Origin: Saccoglossus kowalevskii
Taxonomy: Eukaryota; Hemichordata; Enteropneusta; Harrimaniidae
NCBI RefSeq assembly: GCF_000003605.2
Contig: NW_003151256.1
Span: forward strand, 185,091 to 249,090
Length of the DNA stretch: 64,000 bases
Direction of reading: 5' to 3'
Of the stretch, positions 1 to 10,434 are shown piece by piece. The notes beneath the pieces are model-generated. The model was given only the letters and a program-made list of their open reading frames with translations, was not told the origin of the DNA and searched no databases. The position numbers and the translations under genes are program-made. The stretch's first letter is position 1. Every line of letters begins with the position of its first letter.

Positions 1-17
1 TCTGAGTTTGCAGAGTC

Positions 18-88
18 GGAAGTATCTTTCAGGTATGATTGCAAAGTTGTAACTAACCCCTAGTTGTAACACACTGAGAGATACTTCC
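18..88. repeat. Short inverted repeat (hairpin)
   Basis: GGAAGTATCTTTCAG at 18-32 pairs with CTGAGAGATACTTCC at 74-88 with one mismatch. The loop holds two direct copies of GTTGTAAC. It may be a truncated foldback element. Confidence 0.4.
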
Positions 89-754
89 TGTTCGATTGTG
101 TGGTAAAAGCAATAGATCTCTGACAACAAACCTGGTTTGAAGATGAACCAATTGACGATGATTATAATAATTCAACAACAGAAATTCTTATATTATCGGT
201 TTTAATGTGTTATATCATTCGAGAACACATGCGCCATGCTTGTCACAATAATTTGGTTGCAACTTTTCAGGAAGTTTAGGTCAGGTTTTGCCGTATACAT
301 TACAACAAACAGAGCAACTGGAGACACTATTTTCTTTCACAATTGCCGAGTATTTCAAAGGCACAGCCAATCACTGTCAACAATTAGATGTTTGGTTTTC
401 AATATTATTTGAATTAGGGAAATTATTAGAAATAATGGATTGCAAGTTAATTTAGATTGGTGGCATTCATTTGATGTATCTCATTGGAATATTGTTATGA
501 TCTAGTGAAATATTACAATTTCGTCGTTATGAAATCATACTTTTCGACGCAAAAATTTGGCACTCAATCGTAATGTGGTTATATCATTACAGTGCCGAGT
601 ATCTAAAATTACAGTTTCCCTTCTAAATTAGAATGTTCTTATTGAACAAACAGTGAGTTTCATGAAAATATGATGAATGTGTTTTGTATAAATATTTATA
701 AATGTTTATAATTCAAATGAGGGTTGAAAACTATATCAAACACCACGATGCTAG

Positions 755-904
755 GGCTAATCTGCACTGGCTCGGAAGGTTGTAAATGATTAGCTAGTTT
801 GAATTTGCATAACAATACTGACAATGAACGTGCATTCAACGCCACAAGTTTTTTTGTTTTTTTAGCCAATCAGAATTCATCTTCCGAGCCAGTGCAGATC
901 AGCC
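755..904. mobile_element. Small foldback/MITE-like element
   Basis: Terminal inverted repeats of about 24 bp (GGCTRATCTGCACTGGCTCG then GAAG) at 755-778 and 881-904 enclose about 100 bp of AT-rich DNA. CGATGCTAG just outside the left end and CGATGATAG near the right end could be a 9-bp target duplication with one mismatch. It has no coding capacity. Confidence 0.55.
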
Positions 905-1178
905 GCGATGATAGGGTAATGGGCGTGAGGAAATACATTCCATAGCCAATGGTAGCGCGGTGATCTTCCAGGATAAATGTTTTATGAATACTTTATAAAT
1001 GTCCAAAAAAACAAACAATCCATACCATCACGAAACCTGATGAAAACAAAATAATAAATCATCGACCATGCAAACGTCGATAACCGCATCTTGTTCAAGA
1101 TGATACAAATTATGAAAGAAATTAGATGTACTAATCATCAAAAAAGTGTATGTTTTAAATACAAAAGCAGTTTAAAAA

Positions 1179-1924
1179 TCACGTGACAAACTCCGCAAAA
1201 CATTTAGCAACAGCTGTCTGTCCTCCCTTTTTCAAAACGTTGAAATCTAGAGTGGATTTCTCGTCTGTGCTTTCTCCAACCTGTACAGTTAGTTCATCAC
1301 ACATTTTCGTTTCACCCAAGTACTGCATTATCAATCTCTTCATCTTATATTCCACAATGTCATCTGTGAAATACGTTGTTCTTTTTTTAAAGGTTGCTAT
1401 GGCAACAGCATCCATGCAATATTTTATATAGCTACATGTGTTAGTGAGGCCATCCATGTCAGTGTCACTCGGCGAGACTGTCACGTGATACTCATAGACG
1501 ATGTCTGTAATCAGCGGACGGTTTCGAAGATCGTAGAAATCTGGACGGGGGCTCTGAGCTGCCTTCGGTTGTCTCCGATATATATATTGGGGAAGGCTGG
1601 TTGGACATTGTGTCACGTGATCAACACAGCTCTCGTGTAATGACGCGCATGCCATAAGTTCATCGAACTCTTTAGACCGGAGTTCCTGATAGAAACTGAT
1701 AGAAGTTGCTCCAAGATGAGCGACCTCTAGAGATACAGTTATCGGAGTGACAAAGCGGCTAGCAGTGAGAGAATAATATTCCGGGTAGAGAGTGAACTCT
1801 GAGTTACGAGGTACTTGGGTGTAAGATAAATCAAGGGGTACGTTGAACAGATATGGCAGATCAATGAGTGCTTTCTTTCGTATCTGCTGAAATAACTGTG
1901 GTAGCTTCCATATTGAGTACCGTC
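1179..1924 (-). CDS. Hotdog thioesterase-like gene, exon 3 (residues 61-308 and stop)
   Basis: This long terminal exon opens after a TATTGCAG acceptor and runs 746 bp to TGA at 1181-1179. It holds most of hotdog 1 (ITVSLEVAHLGATSISFYQEL, beta strands typical of the fold), a linker rich in Pro and Arg, and hotdog 2 with the DTDMDG motif. The last codons coincide with a TCACGTGA palindrome. I saw no clear AATAAA signal in the 200 bases after the stop. Confidence 0.9.
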
Positions 1925-3688
1925 CTGCAATAGATAGTCATTGAAATTATACACACAAAAATAAGGCCACGGAATATGTATCTTATCAATAATATAACTT
2001 GAATATATGATTATGCTCTTTTCATTCATCTTTTCAGTGCACTCACTCATTCAGATTCATTAATTCAGTCAACACTAATTGAATTAATAACTTCAATCCA
2101 CTCATAGTTTTATCCTATTATACACTCATTTATTATATATATACCCCATCACTGCACTCATTGAGTCATACACTCTATCACAATTCACTGCATTCATTAC
2201 TACAATGCACTAATTGATTTATCCACACACTAACCCATTCATTATATATTTCTCGGTGCACTCATTGATCATTAAGTCACCGTTTAATGAATTCATCTCT
2301 TTAATGAACTTTTTGTCTTCCACTCATTCATTATATGCACTGCACATTGACTCATTTACTCTTTTTTTTACATGTTTAACATTTATTTAATGATGATTTC
2401 CAATAGATGCATGAAATGTTGATTTAGATCGACAGAAAACAAACATTTCCACATTCTACCGTATGTGGAGCACTTTACTCTTAGTATTCTAAATTACATT
2501 TGTATAGTTGTCTTACAATAAAGTTATCTCAGATATAACAGTATAGGACTTCACTTCTTAAGGTACAATATCACGCATTTACTCATTGTTAATTAAATTC
2601 ATCAGTGTAATGCACCAATTGATTCATCCACCTATCCACTCACATGCATCGCTCAGCCCCTAATACTGGATTCCTCTCGTCAGTGCATGCTGTAATCGCA
2701 TTCGTTCCCTTTTCCCTTCCTACCTGATCTGTCGAAATCACCATGTGACAGCCCGTTCAGAGAATACACAACCTTAGACTTGTCCTCCGATAGACTAAAT
2801 TCCATCATCATCAAGTAATTGTCGCCATAAAACTGCAAAAAACAGAAGTAAGCGAACGTATGCGTGAGATTAGTACCGAAAACCCAAATCTTATCATCAT
2901 ATGCTAGCGTTCATAATATATTTTCATTTTCATTCATTGACAATTTTTACATTATTTCATCAATATTATGGTATTATTTGACCATGTTTAAACGTGTGTT
3001 TGATTATATGAACCTTATTGCGCATGCGTCTAATCATTCTTATACCGTGTCTAAATAAAATAAATATATCCTTATTAGTACATAATTATTTGGAATTTTT
3101 ATTAGAAGAATAGTTGACTATTCTGAAAATAAGTTTTGACGTGGATTTTAAACAGATTAAAGTTGTGTGTTAGTTTGCAAGTCTCAATCGGTGCTGTATG
3201 TAGATTTATAACCATCGTTCTCAATGCTACAGTGATGTTAGGTATAATAAATAAAATATATCTCATGAGCGAACTAACAGTTATTAAATGTAATTTACGA
3301 GTATTTATGCAGAACATCGTGATAACATCAACATTGTGTTGCTAGTGGTTACCAATAAACGCACACTGTGGTCAATAAACACCTGTACGTAAACACGGAC
3401 TTTGATCTAACCCATGGCCTATTTCTAATATCGATATGCACTGGTTTGTTGTTTGTACATAAAAACCGTCAATGATAAATCAAGGTACAGCAGTGTCTTT
3501 CAAAAAAGGACATCGTATTATACAAGTAGTTCAAATAAAAATACTTTAAAAATCTTATTTGTTAATGGTGAAATAAGTTTGTCAATCAAGCGAAATGAAC
3601 AACTCGTTATACTTACCTCTACATAGTTGACACACCCCGCTATTTGGTTTGTTCTAAGCAACGATTGTTGTCTGATAGGTGATAACAT
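1179..3688 (-). CDS. Double hotdog-fold thioesterase-like protein, 308 aa, three exons
   Basis: Read on the minus strand as exons 3688-3617, 2832-2724 and 1924-1179 (72+109+746 = 927 bp including stop), each bounded by GT/AG and joining in frame. The start is the first ATG after an in-frame TGA (3724-3722). The protein appears to hold two hotdog halves, about residues 45-165 and 195-308. The second carries DTDMDG (214-219) followed by TNTCSYIKY, the layout of the 4HBT-type signature (D-x-D...N..Y). The first carries the conserved-looking run YTQVPRNSEF. I recognise the layout as a two-hotdog acyl-CoA/ACP thioesterase-like family found in animals; substrate and cell compartment are unknown. 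No signal peptide or membrane segment is visible. It could be a non-catalytic family member. The exon structure is secure; the function is a family-level inference. Confidence 0.88.
2030..2650. repeat. Degenerate CACTCATT-rich repeat in an intron
   Basis: Many imperfect copies of CACTCATTnATTCAT-like units occur at 2030-2360 and again at 2580-2650, within the intron between exons 2 and 3 of the hotdog gene. It reads as an old minisatellite with poor unit conservation. Confidence 0.45.
2724..2832 (-). CDS. Hotdog thioesterase-like gene, exon 2 (residues 25-60)
   Basis: A TTTTTTGCAG acceptor and a GTAGGA donor bound 109 bp that encode FYGDNYLMMMEFSLSEDK...DFDRS plus the first base of Gly61. 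Its end phase fits exon 3 exactly, giving DFDRSGRYSIWKLPQLF across the junction, a typical first-helix region of a hotdog domain. Confidence 0.87.
3617..3688 (-). CDS. Hotdog thioesterase-like gene, exon 1 (residues 1-24)
   Basis: This 72-bp first coding exon begins at ATG 3688 and ends in phase 0 before a strong GTAAGT donor. It encodes MLSPIRQQ...CVNYVE. The frame is closed upstream by TGA, so no further coding exon is needed, but an upstream 5'UTR exon cannot be excluded. Confidence 0.8.
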
Positions 3689-4689
3689 GAATTCACAGAC
3701 ATGACACCAAATTTTGCACCGTCATTACATTCATGTACAATATAGTCAAATTAAGTACGTGCATAACCTATGTTACAAATCGCATTGTTCCTGCCTGCAT
3801 TACACAACATAAATTGCTGTTGAACGAGGCTAATTTAGCGCCCTCACCAATTCTTTTTTGCGTCCACAGTAAATGAAATTGAAGCAGTTTATTATAATCC
3901 GTGACCAATCGCGACCATCACTTAAGAATCGGAAATAAATATAATTAAGAACAAATATCGTATAACGCATCATTACCCCTGTGAGCGTTTTGAATACGCA
4001 CCCGTTTACTTTTTCTGTAAATGTCTAATTAGAATATCGCAAACAATCAGCTTTTGTCTGTTATACGTACATGAAGTCTGATATCTATACATGATGTACG
4101 CTAAGATGAACCTATGGATGACAAATCTTGGCTATGTTTTAATAATCGATATTACATATATTAGAGCAAACACCTTCCAAGTATGGTTTATGTGCCCTCA
4201 GTGACGGACACCTTCCGTAATGTGATTGTTCTTACAAATACATTTATCCTAAAGCATGGCATATGCCGTTCCAGAACGTATCTAGGCTGAGCCCCAGGGC
4301 TTCGCGCAATCTTGTTATTTATTTTCTGTCTGCGCATCGAGGGTGTGAAAGTGGGCGTTGTAAAAATTGTGTGAATAACTTGTGTGATGGGCGACTATAG
4401 ATTTTGCAGGAAAGGTACAGTTTAAATAACAAAATTTGAGGTAATTTATACCCCTCCCCCGTTATAATGGCTGTTAGTTTATTAAGACATGGCAGTCAGT
4501 GAATTCAATTGAATAGTAACGGATGCTTGACATGACGTGATTTATTATAAGCCGAATAATTGTTTAGTCTCGGCTATTACAATTCTACATTAGCCGTCTT
4601 CTTAAAAAACAGCTATGAAACAAAACTGCAACAACTATCAGTGTATTAAGTTACATTTTGTGTTCATTCCATATTCTGTATTCACCATT

Positions 4690-4860
4690 GGCAGCAAATT
4701 GTCTTTATTGCTTATTAATAATTGTTTTTGATTTGTTTTATATTTTTAGAATAGTTTTTTTTTTTCTTTTTAGATTATAGTTTTCAAATTTCTTTCTGTA
4801 AGACCCTTTTTATCCTTTCCTAAGGATTTTATGAGTCTAATAAAATATATATGTAATTCT
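4690..4860 (+). repeat. Possible LINE 3' end
   Basis: A T-rich stretch leads into AAGACCC...TCCTAAGGA and then TCTAATAAAATAT, a layout that resembles 3' ends of animal non-LTR retrotransposons. No coding sequence is attached, so this is a weak call. Confidence 0.25.
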
Positions 4861-5283
4861 CCTCAATCCTTGGTACAGGTAAGCACTTAATTTGCTTTGT
4901 GGTATTTTTGACGTTACTATATTTGTTTTACTGAGTTACTACCACCGAATGAGAGCAAGATTGTATATATTTTGCGATATTGATGAGGACATGGAAAGTC
5001 GATGTTATAATTGAGAAGCTTATATTCCTACACAAAGTGCATGTGGTCGAATGTTTTAACATTCACAGTAATGCAAAGCAAGCGTCGGAAATTTAATTTA
5101 TAATTTAACCATTTTCAGCAGTAACAACCATCCACAGTAAACGAATTTGCTGGTATGTTGAGAAAACATAAATAAACATGATTAACTGATGTTGTGTATG
5201 AATGAAACGCATATACCATATTTGTGCTTCAACTTCTGTTAATTAACAGTGGATAAGACAATGCTGACATGCTGCTTGTGAAT

Positions 5284-5590
5284 TTAGAAATGAATTATTT
5301 GATACCAATTATTATTATTATTATTATTATTTACAAAGTTGAAATGGCAATAAAAATGAGATTGCGAAATGACAATAAAATGGGATTGAAAAAGAATTTT
5401 GAAAGTTAAAATAACAATATGATTGGACCAATAACATTGATTAAAAAGGAATGTTTTCAAGTGACTCTTAAAAGTAGCTGTTGATGAGCATGAACGTAAT
5501 GACGGAGAAAGATCGCTCCACAAAATTGGGGCAATAATCGAAAATGCCCGCCGGCCATATGTTTTCTTAGTAGTATTCCCTAAATACCAC
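5284..5590 (-). mobile_element. LINE 3' fragment: reverse transcriptase C-terminus
   Basis: The minus strand encodes RRAFSIIAPILWSDLSPSLR followed by SCSSTATFKSHLKTFLF, the standard C-terminal tail of LINE endonuclease/reverse transcriptase ORF2 proteins (AF..AAP.LWN.LP..LR....FK..LK..LF). The frame then enters an (AAT)n tract at 5333-5308, as expected for a LINE 3' tail. Upstream coding sequence is decayed or absent. Confidence 0.7.
5308..5333. repeat. (ATT)n microsatellite
   Basis: About eight units of ATT, at the 3' side of the minus-strand LINE fragment. Confidence 0.85.
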
Positions 5591-7769
5591 CTTTACTGTG
5601 TTAACTGAATACCAGTTACACTAGGATTTTATACAAAAGGCAAACAGTTGGCCTGACATGTGCAATATTGATGAATGCCCTGTTAAATTAAGACAGGAAG
5701 AGTAAGTTTGCAGTTGATCTTTGAAAGACCTGTCCGTAGTTGTAATGGCATGGCCTTAAATGTATTGTATAGTTATCACCCAACAGTGAAGTTGGCAGCC
5801 ATTTTTTATTCTGTCAATATCGCCTTGTTTGGGTAGAAGCATTAATAAAGTACAGCGACAATACTTAGATCTTTGCCAATAACGACCCAGAACGTTTAAA
5901 AAACTGACAGGGGAATCCATCATTTCCTGGATTGTTGAGATATTAGATTTTTATCGCTCCCATTTTCCCTAAGGAAAAAAAGTACCGGTTACACATGTGT
6001 TGCTTCCATTGACGAAATTATGACAAACATGGATGGCTGCACCGCGCATGCGCTGTGCTAGTAACTCATTCAAAGGTTTGTATACTGGCAAATTGTGCAT
6101 CGATTTTATTCATTTTTTCAGGGTTAGCTTTTGTTGTATTCTCCTTTTGTTTCTTTCATGAACAAATATGCTGAGTGATTAACTTTATTTTAATCTTACC
6201 TACATCTCACCAGAGCTGGAAAGAATGAAAGCCATGCTTGGTTTTAGTCTACTGAGACCACAAAAGTCTGAAAATGTATTTCTATATTCGAGGTCAGATA
6301 ATACTTGTGTTCGTACATCGAGTGTTATCTCCTAATAAGACTAATTCAACAGGCGCGTGATCTGATAGAAGGTTATTAACTATTGATATGAATCGAACTC
6401 GTGGACTGAACGTTATTCTTAGAGATATAAAAACGACCAAGACAAGTAGAAACATTATAATTCACTCTTTGCCTAAGTAAAATTTTTCCTCGACTAATTT
6501 TAAGCGCTGATACTTTTCGTGATTAAGTGGTTGTCAGGTTCTTTATTATTGAAATCGCCACCCATAAAATTTCGACTATCAGTTATTGGGTTTAACAGAC
6601 GCTTAAATAACACCATTCCTTCCCATTAACAGGAGAACACATTGATTATATTGCACTTTGTATCATTGACCGTCATATTTGCATACAAACGCCCACCTGT
6701 GACATTTTCAGAAGGGAGTATGGTGCAATTTCTCCCTTGGGGAAAGTATGGGAACACCACTATAATTCGTGTTGTCATGAGAAAACTGAATACCACCAAC
6801 TTGAAGCCATAACAGTCGCCTTACCACCTCGTGAGATATTTTCCTGCAAGATATGTTTCCTGCAAGAGGTAGATTCTGTCATAATATCATATAAATACAT
6901 TTTTAATTTGAAATCTTCTCCAGCTATTGAGCATATGCGTTGCATACTAGAGTGAGACTGATTATACTGTCAAGCAGACCATTGGTTCATGTATTGTCGT
7001 CAACCAACAAAGTGATTCCTGTTGATATTTGAGAGAATGGTGAAGCCAGCCATTCAACCAGTGCACCAGCTAGAAATATCCTGGAATACCTGATTCTAGT
7101 GTATTTTACAATAAAAATGCCGTCCTTGATTGAATTACAAAATAACCGCACGTGCATATGTATCAGATATGCTATTAAATATTTGTAAGGTTTGAAGAGA
7201 TTTTGTCTACGGTGTCCGAAATACAGCTCCGGGCGCACGTTATTCCTATTTAGTTAAGCTCACGAATTACATGTTTCAAAGACAAACGTCCAGTACTTAA
7301 ATGGCTGAATGCGTTTTCGTTAATAACATCAGTGTTTGATTTCTTCAAGTTGACCATTGTTTTCTGGGTCTTCTTTAGGTTTGTGTCACTATTGGTTCTG
7401 TCAATCGTTCCGGTCTACACAATGCCCCTTAATTTGTGTATGTCGGTCTTTAATACTAAAATATATTACGGGATTATTACTTAGAAAGCCAAATTGTTAA
7501 ATTTGAACCAATTGCTAATAACTTTTTCTGTTTTAAAATGATAATTAGATAAGAATAATCACACGCATGCGCGGCCAATAAACAGCTCTGACGACCGTCT
7601 GCGGGCGTTCTCCGGACCCTCAAATATTTATAAAAAAACAACTGTTAATTGGCCATTTTAAATCTAAGTTGCAAACCTTTGACCTGAATAAAATCATGAA
7701 AAAGTGGACATGCATCAGTACGTACAATGGGTGATAGCAATACCAATTCTAAGTAATAAATGTTGACAA

Positions 7770-7940
7770 CATATGGACATACACTTTAATGGCATAAAGG
7801 GGCGGAAACAAGATTTTTTACGGCAGACTAAGTTAATGATTTTTTTATATTATACAAAAACAAATTGAATACATTTTTCAACGAGGGGGGGGGGGTCCGG
7901 ACCCCAAGAACCCCCTAGATCTGCCACTGGCTTCCGTCGG
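7770..7940. repeat. Dispersed repeat with G-run and GGGGTCCGGACCCC palindrome
   Basis: An 11-base G run (7885-7895) merges into the perfect palindrome GGGGTCCGGACCCC (7892-7905), followed by CCCCCTAGATCTGCCACTGG. This sequence style is common in dispersed repeats of marine invertebrates. Element boundaries are not visible. Confidence 0.4.
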
Positions 7941-8622
7941 TCATTTTAAATCAAGTAACAAAATAAGCTGTATGATGTCACTGTCAGTCATCGGCTGAGA
8001 CAAGCTTGAAAAACGATTAATGACATGTCGAAACATTTTGAGAAAATATCCGGCAGCTCATCAAAAGCTACAAATAGACTCTTCGATGTGCTAATGTAGA
8101 TGTAAATATCCATTAAAAAACCATTAAAATAAACCATAATTGATCAAGCATAACTAAAACGGTAATTGTGGTCAGGTGAAATAGCTCATACATAACATCA
8201 ACCCAAACAACATAATGACCCCCAAAGAAATAATTTTCTCAATTTCTGACAACAGATTCTATGATGTCATACCTTACCCATAATCCTTTGCTCGAAAATC
8301 AAGACTGACTACATAATACTGATGAAAAAATGAATATCTAGAGAATGAAAAGTGATATAAAAAAACTGTAAATTGCATTCTCCTACATATGCAGAGCTTT
8401 TTCTTTAGGGGTCACTATGTTGTTTGGGTTGATGTTTCCTTTAAATAACAAAAAGGAACAAGGTATGTAAATGGTATATATTTTTCGTAAAAGCAGTGAA
8501 ACAATCATTACGTCACGTTCATTACTATCGCATGGGTTAACTCTTTCACAGTAAATGGATACCACTTAGCTTATGTATTTGTCCTTAGAACAGTCTACTC
8601 TTGGTGGATGGTTTACTTTAGA

Positions 8623-8641
8623 CACGGTTTTAGTAACCGTG
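8623..8641. repeat. Perfect 7-bp hairpin flanked by TTTAGA
   Basis: CACGGTT-TTAGT-AACCGTG, with TTTAGA on both sides. It lies 12 bases from a CTCF-like motif. Confidence 0.35.
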
Positions 8642-8652
8642 CTTTAGACGAT

Positions 8653-8665
8653 CGCCCTCTGCTGC
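8653..8665 (-). promoter_or_regulatory. CTCF-like motif
   Basis: CGCCCTCTGCTGC reads on the minus strand as GCAGCAGAGGGCG, close to the bilaterian CTCF core CCAGCAGGGGGCG. Single motif match, no further support. Confidence 0.25.
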
Positions 8666-9971
8666 AACGTTTATTTGCATAAATGTGTGACTGGTACGCG
8701 ATATTTCCTAAATATCAGTCATATCTCCTTGGTTGGTAGAGTGCGCCCTCATTCACGGGGTTGTGTTAATTTGTATTTCATGTTTTTAAAATTAGTTGTG
8801 CCAGGTGTTCGACTTTGAATGTTACGGCAAGACAATATGCAAATTATAAGTGCTAACTGAACCTACGGTGTCCGATAACCTAGTTTCATCTTTGGGACTA
8901 CGTAATTCGAATTCCGCATGCAGGTACATCTGTTTACTATGAAGAAAGCGCCGTCTTGGAATCTGTCTACCAGTTGTCAATTTTGTAGGGCAGCAGCTCA
9001 AATTTCACTACTTCAAGTTTATGCATAAATTAACACCCAGGCCAGTTGTCTGTACGATTGTTGTAACACTGTTCAACCAAAAACAATGTCCCGACGGCGT
9101 TTTAAGATAAACACATTGTCAAGCATTTGTGAAAATTTCAAAACAAAAGGTCAAAGCGTCTAGGAGCTAGCTAACAATTCACTCAGTACGAAGTTTGCTA
9201 ATGCTCATAATTAAAATGGCTGTAACAGTTCCAAATTTAAATGTATTATCGTTTTATTAAAAGTTAAATACAGTGCATATTATGGAGATCCCGTCATTTC
9301 TTTTTTTTACCATGTTTCTTTTTTATTATTTATATACAGCCTTGCTTAATCTTGCTAAGCATTCAAAAGAGAGAATGTTTGCACCTGTTATCTATATTTA
9401 AAATCGTTTTTTTGAGTATGTTCCACTATTCACAATTCTACACAATGTTAACAGTCTGTAGCCAAGACTGTTTGGATAATAAAAAGCAAAAAAAAAGTGC
9501 CCACAAACCTGCATCTCTACCTTAAAAGATTTCTGAATGGCGCCATCGGTGTTCGTGGCGTTTGATTATACATTACGTTTCAGGATATCACAATCTTCAA
9601 TTGTACACATTGCAAGAATGTAAACGTTGACAATTAACACCATTCTGCCAGTCACTGGGGATCATTAAAATTGAACTTACACAAAAATAAAAAATGAAAT
9701 AAATATATAGTAATATTATGTATTATTATACATCTGTCACCGTACGTTACAGCGTGTCATAATTTTGCGGTATTTTACGGGGTACTTTCATCCTACCATA
9801 TTAGGAAATGCGCGTAATGATTACGCGCGTAAGCGTACTGTGATAATAAAAACAAACATGGCTGCCACCAGGGTTGGGGCAGGACTCTACACAAAGAAGT
9901 TCATTGATTCTGATCTAAACTTTTTGGATTTGGGCATATCCCATGATGTATTCTTGGAAGGAAAAGATGTA

Positions 9972-10010
9972 TTATAATAATAATAAGGTTATTACGAGGA
10001 TACCTCATAC
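9972..10010. repeat. Solo arm of the 55-kb foldback element
   Basis: TTATAATAATAATAAGGTTA followed by TTACGAGGATACCTCA matches the outer arm of the element at 55.1-55.22 kb with a few mismatches. The opposite arm was not found nearby. Confidence 0.45.
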
Positions 10011-10179
10011 TATTTTGTAAATGCGTTGAACAAAAGAAATTCAGAAATCAACGTAAATTGCATAAGAGAACAATAAACTTCTGAGCTAAGTTTACCAGAA
10101 GTCAAATAATTCTTGAGGAATCATTTTACTTTTTAGTATATCCCCAGTTTCGGTAACTAAACTTTACTATAATAACTTA

Positions 10180-10330
10180 ATGCGTATCGCCAGCAGAGGA
10201 TGCGTCACCAAATTTTGCTTGGGGAAGGGGCGAGATCTGCTCACTAAACTCGCTCCGAAGACGCGACCTTAATAGGGGGTCCGGGGCATGCTCCTCCTTA
10301 GAAATGCTGAAATCTAAACTTTCTTAAACA
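10180..10330. repeat. Dispersed repeat fragment with GGGGGTCCGGGGCATGCTCC
   Basis: GGGGGTCCGGGGCATGCTCC and surrounding GC-richer text stand out from the AT-rich background and resemble a dispersed repeat of marine invertebrates. A CTCF-like CCAGCAGAGGATGCG lies at 10190-10204. Boundaries are unclear. Confidence 0.3.
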
Positions 10331-10417
10331 CTATTTCCAAAGTATTTTAAGAGGAAAATTTTGCTGACACAAGGCGTTTTAGTTTGATTATGGAGGGGCG
10401 ATGCATCCTGAGCCATT

Positions 10418-10434
10418 GTTTGTTTGTTTGTTTG
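10418..10434. repeat. (GTTT)4 microsatellite
   Basis: Four GTTT units. Confidence 0.8.

Noticed and set aside
1183-1431. Plus-strand 82-codon frame in the first kilobases
   Set aside because: Antisense shadow of the hotdog gene's terminal exon, which has family-level support.
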